Assembly (NCBI GenBank): GCA_963575745.1
Contig: CAUYUJ010012213.1
Coordinates: 66,001 to 130,000 of the forward strand
Direction: 5' to 3'
From: Prorocentrum cordatum
Lineage: Eukaryota > Sar > Dinophyceae > Prorocentrales > Prorocentraceae
DNA length: 64,000 nucleotides
The position numbers and the translations under genes are program-made. The notes below the pieces were generated by a model. It saw only the letters and a program-made list of their open reading frames with translations. It ran no database searches and was not told the origin of the DNA. Shown one piece after another: positions 41,183 through 51,779 of this stretch (position 1 is the stretch's first letter; each line of letters opens with the position of its first letter).

Positions 41183-42432
41183 TCTGGTGGGGATTTTTTT
41201 TTTTTTGATTTGCGGCCCGCAAAGAAAAGTCCAGAGGGCGGTCAGAACGAGGCTGGGGCACAGCGCACGATGATTAGCGCGAAGACGCGCGGAATGCACA
41301 TGCAAGACGATTAGGCGAGGCGGCCGCAGGTGGGCAACCGCAGGCCGGACCCGCAGGCGGGGCCGGGTTGGGACCCTGCCGGAGTGCAGCAGAGGCGAGT
41401 CGGCCACGGATGGGCAGACCAGGTGGGGAGGACAGAGAAGGCAAACAACCGGACGCTGACCGTGTGCCAGCGAGCGTAGGGGGGAGCAAAAGAAGGGACG
41501 GACCCGCAGGTGGGGCCGGACTGCCAGGCAAGCCAAACCATCACTCATTTGGACGTCGGCCAGCCTGCGCGCATCAGAGGGGAGTGCAGCCAACCTCCAT
41601 GGGAGCGACCAAGAGAGCCCTGGTACCAGAGCGGTGAGCGTCTTGTGCATCCTGAAGGCACTCCTGTGACTGCAGCGGACGTCTTACACGGGCGCCAATC
41701 AGGTGCTGGACCGACGACCCAATCTGCCAATGCCGACAAGGCTGACCGTACTGTCACCGCGCCAATGTGCAAGATGGGGAGCTGAAGCCGCCGTCGCACT
41801 AACGACGGCGGGGGAGCCACTGCATGCTGCCGGCTCCAAAGGGCGGGCCCAGACATGGCCGAAGCCAGCGTCCGGTGAGCCCTGGCCCGCGCACGCCGCG
41901 AGCAAAACTATTCCTAAAGCGGAGAGAGGGCGAGCACCTTAAGCGAGCCGTCTCGGAAGAACGCGGGCCGACGCAGCGGCAAACCGACGGCGGGGTTATT
42001 TCAGCCGGCCGATCGGGCTAAAGGCCCACGTGCACGCAGGAACTATCTCGGTGGTGGGGGGTTAGTTACCTCAGCCCCAAGAGGTAACAACAGTCCGCCC
42101 CGTGGCCCACTGCAACGGTGGAACAAGCCAGTCGCGATCAGTCGACCCGAGTGGCCTGGTGGAGACCCGCGCCCAGTTGCCCACAGCAACTCATCCTTCG
42201 TCGGAAGTGGTATCCTATGGCGACGAGAAATGGGGAGACAAGCGGCCGAAAGCCGCAGACAGAGTGAAGAGGAGGGGAGCACGCAGACGAACGCCGCGTG
42301 TGGCAGCACGTGGCGACGAGGAAAAGGGGAGGTGCAGCCGATAGCCGCGGAACTGGAATATGCGACGGGAGGTGGGGGGCGCCCTGGCCGCAGGGCTTTG
42401 TCTGAGGTGGGAGCGTCCTAGGGGATCCCACG
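41183..42432. other. No gene recognised; A-run and short direct repeats
   Basis: A run of 13 T (A on the minus strand) lies at 41187-41199, just upstream of the leader relic. Direct repeats with GGACCCGCAGG lie near 41346 and 41499. Two diverged copies of the AGCCGAAAGCCGC motif occur at about 42246 and 42334. Confidence 0.4.
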
Positions 42433-44569
42433 TCACCGTGCCAGGCAATCCTTTACTGGGGGAGTTCGCGCGTTGTCCCGGCAACCTGAAGCCGTATGCC
42501 ATGGCTTCTTCTGTATAGCTGACGTCGTCCCTAGTTGGGGGGCCCCTTCAGGCCCTCTGTTGGTCCTCCAGCGCGCGTGCTCCCATCCTCGCTGCCGCTT
42601 GTCGGCGTATTGCTCGTCACTTTTTGGGGCGGTCCTCTTCTCCCTGTTCCCCCGCGAGGTCCCCCTCCAGGAGCTATCATGCTGGTCCCACCCTTCCCAT
42701 TGCGGCCTTGGGCGCCATGGGGCCCCGGAGCTGGATGCACCCGACCAGGAATTCCCCCAGTCGGTGTGCACCGGCGGGGCGGCTGTGTCGTCTCTGGGTC
42801 TGCTCCATGGGTGCTGCGGCGCAGCCCCACTGAGTGCTGGAGGGCCGGGTCCGCTCGTGGTGACGTGCCTTGTCGGGTGGGGCAGGGGGGTTGGGTACAT
42901 TGCCTCTGTTGGCCCAAGGGGGTGGGCTGCCCTTGATGTCGTGCCCCTTGGTTGCGTTGGCCCTTGTGCTGCGATGTAGTAGGTTGCGATATTTGTCAGC
43001 GACCTTTGTCCAATCAACACGGATATGGTGGCGTTTCACCAACTTGTAGGCATCGTACCCCGCGTTTTTCCACGCCTGCAGGAATTCTTCGCACCTCCCC
43101 CTTGTGTTCCTCCTGGGGTCCGTATGGATGTCGTTCCCCACGCTAGACCCTCTAGGCTACCAGCCTTGCGTGCCCATCCTATCCACGCCCCGTTGAAAGC
43201 GCCTCCGAGTTCCCTCTGCAATCTCATGACTTTCTCTTGGCCTGTCTCGTCCCTCTGGATGTCGGCCTCTTCGATTGGGCCTCAAGTACATGGGGAGCCC
43301 CCCTAGGGGGTCGCTCCGATGCGGAGGTGGGAGTGGCTCAGCCTGTGGGCGTGGCCGTCTCTCTGGGCTGCCGTCCTGCCGGGGGCTGAGCGCCCGCCGG
43401 GTCTCATGCGGAGGGGCTGTTGGCTCCTGGATAGACTCCTGATTGCGGTCTGGCCTGCCTCCTTCCCCTCGAGGTTTCTTTTGATCAGCTCTTTTGTCAC
43501 GGATTTTTTGTTCTATTTCCTCATTGAGGCGGGCCGTGGCAAAGGGCGCCCAATGGCCGGCTTCCTCTTTCTCGGGGGGGACTGACCACAGCGCTGTCCG
43601 CGTGGCGGGGACCTCTCTGCCACTGGGGCCGCTGCTTTCGGCTTCTTCGTCCTGATGCGGGGGGCTATGGATCATGGAAGCTGTTCTCTCTGGATTATCC
43701 TCCTCCCAGTCTTCCTCGTACGGATTGTCGCCGTTACCGTGTGAGTCCCTATCAGAGGTCGGTTCCTCCTTTACCTCCTTTGCTGCATCCGTGGCCCTTG
43801 GGGGCTGCTGGCTGAGGTCATCACGGTTGGCGTGGCCGTCCGAGGCTGGAGGGCGCATGTGCCAGGCGGCGGCGGGGGAGCGATCCCTGGCTTCGTTGTT
43901 GCTCCGGGCGCTGTGCTCGCCAGCGAGGTATTCCAGCGTTCCCCCTGCGAGGTCGTCCTTCCTGAGGGATAAGAAGCGGTGCAGCGTTTCCATCGGCTGT
44001 AGACATGGATCTTGCCCTCTTTGGCAGTCGAGCGCGGCCGAGAAGGTGATCCACTCCTCCTGGAACTTTCCCTTGGTCCCGACCAACTGCGCGATGGCAT
44101 TGGCTGCTGCAGCTCTATGGTCGTTCCAAGGAATGCGCGGGGGATGCCCATTCATGGGGATCTGGTCACCGTAGATGGAGTGGAGGAAGCGCAGCAATCG
44201 GCTGTGAGTCCAGTCGGATACCTCGCTGTCCACACCCATTTGGTCTCCGACCCTCTCTCCACCAAAAGTCGACCAGCGGATGTAGATCTCATGGTTCCAT
44301 TCCAGCAGGAAATTCAACAGCTTGCGCACTGGGCTGTATGACTGCCCCCCTTCCAGGCAGAGGGTGGTGTGCGCGGGCAGCCGGGGGGCGTCGGGCGGAG
44401 GGAGTGGCGGCGGAGTGCAGCCGAGTGCAGCATTGTCCTTGGTGATACTCACAGCCCGCGCCTCGAGCCCAGGATGGGGCACTTGCGGAGGGGCCCTCCT
44501 TTGGGGGAGTGCTGACCGGGGACAGGTGCGTACACGTATCTCAGGAGGGGAAAGAACACACAGACACAA
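42433..44569 (-). CDS. Unknown protein with one in-frame amber codon
   Basis: One frame runs from ATG 44569 to 42677, broken only by TAG at 43157-43159 (GTQGW, stop, PRGSSVGNDIHTD). Coding-like segments: LLNFLLEWNHEIYIRWSTF, LLRFLHSIYGDQIPMNG, KGKFQEEWITFSAALDC, a long acidic/basic middle, then GRCEEFLQAWKNAGYDAYKL and HIRVDWTKVADKYRNLLHR. A shift near 42700 gives a plausible C-terminus (WRPRPQWEGWDQHDSSWRG). No family is recognised. The upstream ATG lies inside a dispersed repeat (44533-44703), so the true start may differ. Confidence 0.4.
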
Positions 44570-44703
44570 TTAATCGTCGACCCCCAGGAAAATATGGGAA
44601 ACTATGGGAAGTGGTGGGGAAGACAGAAACCCAGAAAATATGGGAAAATATGGGGAATATTTTTATTTGTGTGTATTTATTTGTGTGTCCTGGGGCCCCT
44701 TTA
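44533..44703. repeat. Dispersed repeat, copy 1 (second copy at 51480-51660)
   Basis: Shared sequence: AACACACAGACACAATT, ATCGTCGA, GACAGAAACCCAGAA, ATGGGGAAT, ATTTATTTGTGTGTCC, then GGGGCCCCTT. Both copies have the same orientation and about 165 bp of similarity. The ends are rich in ACACACA / TGTGTGT, which could act as short inverted termini. The sequence is AT-rich compared with its flanks. Confidence 0.8.
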
Positions 44704-44786
44704 GTATCGTAGATGTCTCCCTCATCGGCACCTTCGCGCGCCGCCGTTGGGACAGGGCTGGGGGGGGGGTAGATCATGTTGGAGTA

Positions 44787-44951
44787 CACCTTAGGCGATG
44801 CTTAAGAAAACTTAAGTTTTCGTCCAGAGTCTCGATTATTCTTAACTTTTCAATGCAAATCCTAAGATTTGAATGGAGATGTTGGGTTTTTACTCAAGTT
44901 CTGAGACTATGAATTTCTTAACCCATGATTTCTTAAGCATTTCGCAGGGTG
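44787..44951. mobile_element. MITE, 165 bp, TA target-site duplication
   Basis: The left end CACCTTAGGCGATGCTTAAG and the reverse complement of the right end CACCCTGCGAAATGCTTAAG are aligned without gaps for 25 bases, 19 identical. TA flanks both ends (44785-44786 and 44952-44953). The interior is AT-rich with CTTAAG palindromes and no ORF. The structure fits a non-autonomous Tc1/mariner-like element. It supplies the stop codon of the zinc-motif ORF that reads into it from the right. Confidence 0.8.
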
Positions 44952-46387
44952 TATGCGTTCAGCACCTTGTTGAGAGTGCTGGGAGCGACGTCCCAAATGT
45001 GCACCAAGCGCAGCCTGCAGGCCCAGCTGGCGTTCCATTGCCTCTTGGTCCACTGCGTCAGCATGGCTTCCCATGGTGGCAGGCCTGTGTGGCCGCAGCA
45101 CTCAGCGCCTTCCTCAGGGTGCCAGATGAAGCACCCATGTGCGGGTGTGCCTGCCGTCCATTCGAGCACTGGGGTGTGCGTGGGGCAAAAGTCGCACTGT
45201 GCTGACTAGCATCCGCTACGGAGCGCCTCCGCTCCGAACCTGCCGTCGGAAAGCCTTTGCGGTGGCAGAGTGGTGCCTGCTCAGGAAGGGCGGTATTGGC
45301 GCGTCGTATGTAATAGTAGCTCCTTGAGGGAGTCCTCGGCTCCATCTCTTTCCCGCAACCCCAGTGGGGGCCCGTCCATGGGTGGGAGGGTTCTGGCCCT
45401 CTTCTGCCCCCGGTTGTCCAGTAGCCTGCGCCTGTGCTCCTGCAGTAGCCATTGCATGGACTTCTTGCTGAAGCGCTCGTCGGGGTCCGGCTCGGGGAGA
45501 GAGATGCCCTTCCTTGCCAGCGAGGCCACCCAGCAGCGTTGGCAGAGCCATCTGCAATTCCTCCCCTTCGTGTGCGCCTGCAGGCGGTTCTGAGCGAGGA
45601 GCTCGCGGGTGTAGTCATCCTCCCAGGTGCCTGCGGAGCCTTGTAGCCCTCCACTGGCATTCGTCGCAGCAGTACGTGGCTTCCTTCTGAAGCCTGTTGA
45701 ATCGCCCGTCGTGCACAACGGGAGGAATCAGCGTAGTACCTGGGGCGGGTGAGGCGGGGATGTCCTCGTCGAGACGGTGGTTGGAGATGGCAATCCCCCC
45801 CCAATGTATTGTAGGTCCTCATTTTTGCGCGGACATCCCAGCCCGGTCTCCGCCCCTGCCAGTGCGGTGTGGAGAAGGCAGATGGAACACTCTCCGTGGT
45901 GTAGATGGTACACGTCGGCTGGCTGCACGACGTCCTCTAACACGCGTAGGGGAGCTTCTGACGTGAATTCGTGAGCCTCCATCTCGGTCCAAGTTCTTGG
46001 ACAGCCGTGCCCCTGGGCAATCTTGTGGTGGTGGGCGAAGGTTGCCAGGGTACCCGTGTAGCGGATGACCTTGGCGAGCTTGGCGTGGAGATTCTCAAGG
46101 TCTGCAAGCTGGAAGCCCCGCGTCGTGGCGAATTGCGTGCGAAAATCTCTGTGCGCTTCCTGCCACGGGAGGCACAGGCCCATCATGGCCTCGAAGATGT
46201 CGCCAGTGACCTCGGGGTTCGGGAAGGGCCACAGCGTGGCGCGGGGCTCACGCAGCTGCAGAATCATGACCACCAGTAGTACTCCGAGTGAGTGTGGGGA
46301 GAGCGGCTGTCCGCTCGCACTGACCAGCCTGTCTGTGAGTTTTGCATCGATCCCCTCGTGCTGGAACAGGGCGCCCAGGTTCTCCAT
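44933..46387 (-). pseudogene. Multi-zinc-motif protein of unknown function, frameshifted
   Basis: From ATG 46387 the frame reads MENLGALFQHEGIDAKLTDR, DIFEAMMGLCLPWQEAHRDF, then YHLHHGECSICLLHTAL and LGCPRKNEDLQYIGGG (46387-45800). At a G9 run (45791-45799) the good reading moves to IAISNHRLDEDIPASPAPG and YCCDECQWRATRLRRHLGG. It then shifts to TWEDDYTRELLAQNRLQAH and RNCRWLCQRCWVASLARKG (45640-45300), and finally to PAHGCFIWHPEEGAECCGH and ASWACRLRLVHIWDVAPST (45170-44940). Repeated C-x2-C and H-x2-H pairs suggest several zinc sites. The last codons and stop come from the MITE. It may be a decayed gene or have introns; no family is recognised. Confidence 0.5.
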
Positions 46388-46539
46388 GCCTGGGTGTTAC
46401 CTGTGCCGGCGGCACTTGCAGGTGGTAGCGCTCCATGCCGCTGGAAACTGATGGAGCGCGCTCTGGGGAGTGCAGTGACTTTCCTTCTTGGGGACCTTAT
46501 TGGAGCCCACCATGTGAGGTAGGGGGGGGGGAGTGGCTC

Positions 46540-47060
46540 CTACGCGACCCCGAGCTTTTTGTCGTACCGTGGCGTGCCAAGCCCGAGGAGCCAGACGATG
46601 GCCGCCCACGTGAGGTTGTACACCAGGTTGCTCGCGTCGACCCCGACCTCCGGGTCGAAGCAATAGCCCAAATGGCTCCATGCCTTCCTGTCAAAGCTGC
46701 CAGGCTGTCTGGGTGTGGCCCCCATCTGCCACTGGTGGGGGTGCAGTCCAGAGATGGTGTACATCAGAATGTCCATGAGCGGGTCATCGACTAGCGTCTG
46801 GATGCTGTCCGAGAGAGCGGCCCCTAGCCCTTCCCACGAGAACTTCTCATCCAGTGGTGCAGCAATTCGGTCTGCGAATGAGCTTTCCAATTTGGCCTTG
46901 GCCTTCTTGATGGCGTCGTCTAAGCCCTTTACGCTGGCGTCTCCGTCGTGCGTGGGAGCTTTTGGGATCCAAGACTCCAGGTCCTTGATGGGGTCAAATC
47001 TTTCGTCACAACGTAGGGAGGATCGGTTGCCAATTTTGTCCCCATGGAAGCGTATCCAGA
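46540..47060 (-). CDS. Unknown protein, open from the A-rich tract
   Basis: A minus frame open from about 47060 reads FWIRFHGDKIGNRSS, DERFDPIKDLESWIPKA, LDDAIKKAKAKLESSFADR, DSIQTLVDDPLMDILMYTIS and NLVYNLTWAAIVWLLGLG, then stops at 46540. The first ATG in frame is 46890, but coding character extends well upstream to the A-rich tract at 47067-47087. It looks as if something was inserted at that point. A G-run at 46519-46528 separates it from the next ORF. The function is unknown. Confidence 0.4.
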
Positions 47061-47066
47061 ACCTTT

Positions 47067-47087
47067 TTTTTTTTTTTTCTTTTTTTG
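47067..47087 (-). other. A-rich tract (minus strand) after the second PPR locus
   Basis: On the minus strand seven A, a G and thirteen A, just after the PPR-like reading ends. One frame of that locus stops at 47110 after VPSDDDL. It could be a retrocopy poly(A) tail. Confidence 0.4.
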
Positions 47088-47099
47088 TTCCTCCCCCAC

Positions 47100-48335
47100 C
47101 CCGCCCCCATTACAAGTCGTCGTCAGAAGGGACCGCCTGGTCCACACCGCTGATGCTGCCACTGTGGCCCCCTCCTCCTTCCCTCCCGCTGCCACTGCCA
47201 TCGTCGCCATTGCCTGCTGCCATTGCCAGCGCCTGCTCTTCTCGCACGCGCTGCTCGCAGAGACGTAGGTGGTGCCCATTTCCGGCTCCAGCTTCACAAC
47301 CCACATCTCTCTGTGCAGCTCTAGGGCCGGCTGCCCCGTGTAGTGGCTCATGTTGTCGGGCTCAAGCTTCGCCACCCGCCTCTCGCCGAGCACCGATAGG
47401 GCCCGCTGCCACTGCTCGCCCTTCTCGCACGCTTTGGCCGGAGTGCCAGAGCTCTTGACGGCGGGCTCCAGCTTCAACACCCCCATTTCGCTGAGCAGCG
47501 ATGGGGCCCGCTGCCGCTGCCAGCACTTCTCGCACGCGCTGTTCTGGTCGCTGTAGATCATGATGGTGGGCTCCAGCTTCACCCCCAACCTCTCGGTGAG
47601 GTGAGCCAGCGCTGGCTGCCACTGCCCCTTCTCGCGGGCGCTGATCACAGTGCTGTAGCGGCTGATGCTGGGCTCCAGCTTCACGACTGCGGGCTCCAGC
47701 TTCGCTCCCAACATCTCGCTGCGCCGAGCCAGAGCTGGCTGCCACTTCACCTTCTCGCAGGCGCTGGTCACAGTGATGTAGCGGCAGATGACGTCGGGCT
47801 CCAGATTCACCATCCACATCTCTCTGTGCAGCGATAGGGCTGGCTGCCCCGTGTTGTAGCTCGTGATGTCGGGCTCCAGCTTCACCACCCACCTCTCGCT
47901 GAGCGGCGATGAGGCCCGCTGCCACTGCTCGCCCTTCTCGCGTGCACTGGTCAGAGTGCCAGAGCTCTTGACGGCGGGCTCCAGCTTCACCACCCACATC
48001 TCGCTGAGCAGCGATCTGGCTGGCTGCCACTGCCAGCACTTCTCGCACGCGCGGTCGTTGTAGATCCTGGTGTCGGGCTCCAGCTTCACCGTCCACATCT
48101 CGCCGTGCAGCGGTAGGGCCCGCGACCATTGCTCGCACTTCTCGCACGCTCTCCCTGGGGTGCTGTAGATCATGACGTCGGGCTCCGGATTCTCTACCCA
48201 CATCTCTCTGTGTAGCGGTAGGGCTGGCTGTCCCGTGCTGTGGCTCATTATGTCGGGCTCCAGCCTCACTACCCGCCTTACTCTGAGCGGCGATAGGGCC
48301 CGCTGCTACTGCTCGCCCTTCTCGCACGCTGGTGC
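47100..48335 (-). CDS. Second PPR-like repeat locus
   Basis: A 446-codon minus frame (ATG 48269 to 46929) with about ten degenerate PPR-like units: SACEKCWQRQRAPSLLSEMG, EPDVMIYSTPGRACEK, SAREKGEQWQRAS. They end in SSACEKSRRWQWQQAMATMA. Several units are shortened (for example GQPALSLHREMW lacks its first helix). The frame then crosses the A-rich tract and runs out of frame into the next gene. It belongs to the same family as 39240-40660 but with more diverged units. A binding target cannot be inferred. Confidence 0.65.
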
Positions 48336-49010
48336 TGCTGGAGTGGGTCGCTGGAAGGTCGCGGTGTGGCAGGAGTGGCACTGGTGCTGCTGGTCGTGGT
48401 GCAGCTGGTGATGACGTTGATGTTGCTGGAGTCGCACTGGTGCTGCTGGAGTGGGTCGTTGGTTGGTCGCTGTGCTGCTGGAGTTGGTGGTGGTGCTGTT
48501 GGAGTCGGTCAGCTGCTGCTGGAGTCGGTAGCGGCACAGCTGGTGGTGGCGTTGATGCTGCTGGAATCACGCTGGTGCTGCTGGAGTGGGTCGCTGGTTG
48601 TTCGCAGTGCTGCTGGAGCTGGTGGTTGTGGTGGTGTCGGTCAGGTACCTGGAGTCGGTAGTGCTGCGCTGGTGTTGCTGGAGTGGGTAGCTGGCTGGTC
48701 GCGGTGCTGCTGGAGATGGTGGGGGTGCTGCTGGTGCCAGTCAGGGGTTGCTGGAGTCGGTCGCGGTGCAGCTGGTGATGGTACCGATGCTGCTGGAGCC
48801 ACACTGGTGCTGCTGGAGTGGGTCGATGCTTGGTCGCGGTGCTGCTGGACTTGGTGGTGGTGCTGCTGGTGTCGGTCTGGCACTGCAGGAGTCGATCCCG
48901 GTGCAGCTGGGGATGACGTTGATGTTGCTGGAGTCGCACTGGTGCTGCTGGAGTGGGTCGCTGGTTGGTCGTGGTGCTGCTGGGGTTGGTGGTGGCGCAG
49001 TAAGTGTCTG
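48325..49010. repeat. 135-bp minisatellite upstream of the PPR locus
   Basis: GTGCTGCTGGAGTGGGT occurs at 48332, 48440, 48575, 48672 (variant), 48807 and 48942; the full unit is 135 bp and two units carry deletions of 27 and 38 bp. It abuts the first PPR unit and keeps a minus frame open (Gln/His/Thr/Pro-rich). Confidence 0.85.
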
Positions 49011-49434
49011 GTGGGGATACGCGAAGCGTCAAGAATTCAAGCAAGTCTGCGCGGACCTCCGAAAGTCTATGTCGGTGTGCTGGATGCCGGCGCAGGTGTC
49101 GACGTGTTCCGCTTTGACCTCTACTTGCTTTGGCTGGCCTTCTCTAGGTCGGTCCCCCAGCCCAGAGTTGACGTGCCTCGTTTGATTGCCTGAGTCCGAG
49201 CCCAACCAAACATGTCCTCGATCCGATGCTTTCATGGCCGCTGTGCATCCTGCCGTAGCCGACGCGATTCGATCCCGATTCCGTGCAGATGACTCAGATC
49301 CGACGCACGTCCCGATTCGATCCGATCTCCGATTCGGTGCTGACCTATCCTGCCCTTTCTCGCTCTACCTCCTCTGCTCCTCGACTCCCGCCTCTTCTCC
49401 GCCCTCAGTCCGGGTTGGGGATGCATGCGATAGT
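49011..49434. other. No gene recognised
   Basis: Short frames; a GATCCGAT/GATTCGATCC-rich patch lies at 49265-49340. Confidence 0.35.
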
Positions 49435-49585
49435 GATGAGCCTGTTTTCCACCACCACCACCACCACCATAAGTTGGAGGGGCCATGGGGTCCTCCTCCC
49501 CCTCTTCCTCCTCCTCCTCCTCCACATCCTCCACCTCCTTCCCCCTTCCAACTTCTGGTGGTGGTGGTGGAAAACAGGCCCATCG
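49435..49585. mobile_element. Inverted-repeat element, about 150 bp
   Basis: Left arm GATGAGCCTGTTTTCCACC, an ACC run, then AAGTTGG (49437-49476). Right arm in reverse complement GATGGGCCTGTTTTCCACC, an ACC run, then AAGTTGG (49584-49548). The interior is CTC-rich. No target-site duplication is obvious. A hairpin or small MITE is the simplest reading. Confidence 0.5.
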
Positions 49586-51330
49586 GGTGGAACTGGAATC
49601 GCAGCATCCCGCAGGTGTGGGATAGGAGTGAGGGGGGGGCTGCGGCGGGTTGGCCGGCCGCCACCACGGGGTGTACCCTCGACAATTCTGCCCCCGCGCC
49701 ACACCCCCGAGATTGTCGCCCCCGGGTGTCCCCCACAAGGTATTGAGGCTTTTGTCCGCTCTTATTGATGCAAGACTCTTTGCGTTCACCGCCCGTTCAT
49801 TCCAGTTCTCGCCGGAAGAGACGCAGACGGCGCCAAGACGGAATGACAATATTCCGAACATGGTGAAATATTATCCATCGCCGATTGGGATCGTGTTGAC
49901 CCCGGGTATTCACCACCCACCAAATCACCCCAACCCAACCCGAAGGCTTAACTTTGCCCTCCATTTCTCCAGTGTGGCGGGGGGAAGGGGGTCCAGGAAC
50001 ATTGAAAGCGCACGTATGGAACCCGCACCCCGCCCAACCCGGAATTCGGGTCTTCGGGTCGGGTTGGAGTGGTCTGGTAGGCTGTCAGGTATGGTCCCCG
50101 CGTGTTGCCGCCGAGGTGCTGCCCCCCAAGCGTTACCCCCAGGTGCCGCCTCCGGAGGCCGAGCCCTCCATCCGGCCACGCGCTCGCAGGGAAGGAGTAC
50201 ACAGAGCCGTTCGGGCCCCCCCGCTCGGACATGCGGCCCGTCTCCCGGAGCCCGAAGACGTATCCACATCCACCGCCTGCCGAGGTCCTCCAAGATCGAT
50301 GCACCCGGCGGTGGGATTGGGCTCTCTTGGAACCGTCTTGGGCAACGTTGCACGTTCTAACCCGCGACCCCCCATCCAGACCCCAGGGAGAGCTTGGGGG
50401 GAGGGGTACCCCCTTTGAGGTCCAAAGAAGGGGGTTGCAATGGCGAGCTTGCTAGGCCGCCTGTGCCCGGAAGGACTTCGTGGGACTCGCACCGTCCTCC
50501 TGCCATTCCTCCTCCTCCTCCTCCTCCTCCCCCTCCTCCTCCTCCTCCTCCTCCTCCTCTGTCATCCTCTTTCTCTCCCTCCACATCCCCATCATTCCTC
50601 AAGATTATAGTCTCAGAGTCTCATCTTGCGCATCCTGATCGTGATCGGCGTCCATAGCGTCCTCCTGCTCTTCTTTACCTGTTCCTCCCTTCTCGGTTAT
50701 CGTGTTTGTTGACCTTCCTCGTCTCGTCCTCTCTCCTCCCGCTGCGCTTCCGCATCCCTTCTCCATCTGCCCTACCCAGTTCCACCGTTCTCTTTCTGCT
50801 GCTCCCATTCACTCACCATCTCATCGTGTGCACGCTCTGTCTTGCTCGTCATCCTTATCGTCCTACTGTCTCCTCCTCTGCCCCAGGTTTTTCCTCTTAT
50901 GCCTCTTGTTTCTCATGATTAGCTTCCCTCCTCCCTTGTTGTCCCCGCTTTCTTTTTTGAACTTCATCTTGATTATCATCATTTTGTTTACCCTCGGCCT
51001 AATCGTCTTCCCTATGCTTCCAAGTCCTTCCTCCCCCCCCGTCTCCTTCCCTCGCTCTGGAGTGATCCGACAGGAGCACGCATGGTGTTTCAACAGAGGG
51101 TGTCCAGACATGAGACACTCTAAGCCACGGCAGCCCGCTACCGCGACGTGCCCTGTGCCACGCCTTTTACGCCGCCTGTGCCAGCGCTGGGGGAAGACGA
51201 CCACAGAGATTTGGCCACGTCTCCGGTGGCTCGTGGCACAACATGCTGATCTGCAGCCACGGAGCAGGGACTTTCGCTGCCGGCTGCCGTGTGCGCTCTC
51301 GGTTGCAATAGCAAGTTTCGCATGACAATA
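49586..51330. other. Mostly pyrimidine-rich, no gene recognised
   Basis: (CTC)n at 50500-50570. A C/T-rich stretch at 50570-51060 gives a hydrophobic plus frame (50702-51325, with FILIIIILFTLGLIVF), which may be composition only. 49600-50400 has overlapping frames without a domain. Confidence 0.35.
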
Positions 51331-51479
51331 TGGAGGAGGGGGGAGGAAGTGCGAGAAGAGGAGAAGGAAGAGGAGGAGGCGGAGGAGGAGCAGGAGGAGG
51401 GTATGGGCAGTATGGGACAGGAGTGAACTCGGACCGAGAGAAACGGCGCCTCGAAGCGCAGGTATGTGAAGGCCGTGGC

Positions 51480-51660
51480 CTTATTCAGGAGGAGAAACAA
51501 CACACACAGACACAATTGATCGTCGATTCCTCCCACGAACATAATTATGGGAAAACATGGGCAGTGGGGGGGCAGACAGAAACCCAGAAGATGTGGGAAA
51601 ATATGGGGAATCCCTGTATTTGTGTATATTTATTTGTGTGTCCCAGGGCCCCTTCACTTA
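51480..51660. repeat. Dispersed repeat, copy 2
   Basis: Same orientation and order of blocks as 44533-44703, with small indels. It begins near CAGGAGGAGAAA and ends at GGGCCCCTTCACTTA. Confidence 0.8.
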
Positions 51661-51779
51661 TGTGCCCCCGCTGAGCGACGCCCAGCTCCGTGGAGGCCTT
51701 CTCCAAAGCCTTTGCCTCGGCCGCGGATTGGCCCCGCCAGAGCTCTGTTTCCCCAGCTCCTGAGGTAGTCTCATCCGAA

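Noticed and set aside
51330-51674. Protein with QTETQKMWENMG and a counterpart near 44604-44912
   Set aside because: Both are translations of the same dispersed repeat; no frame outside it is shared.
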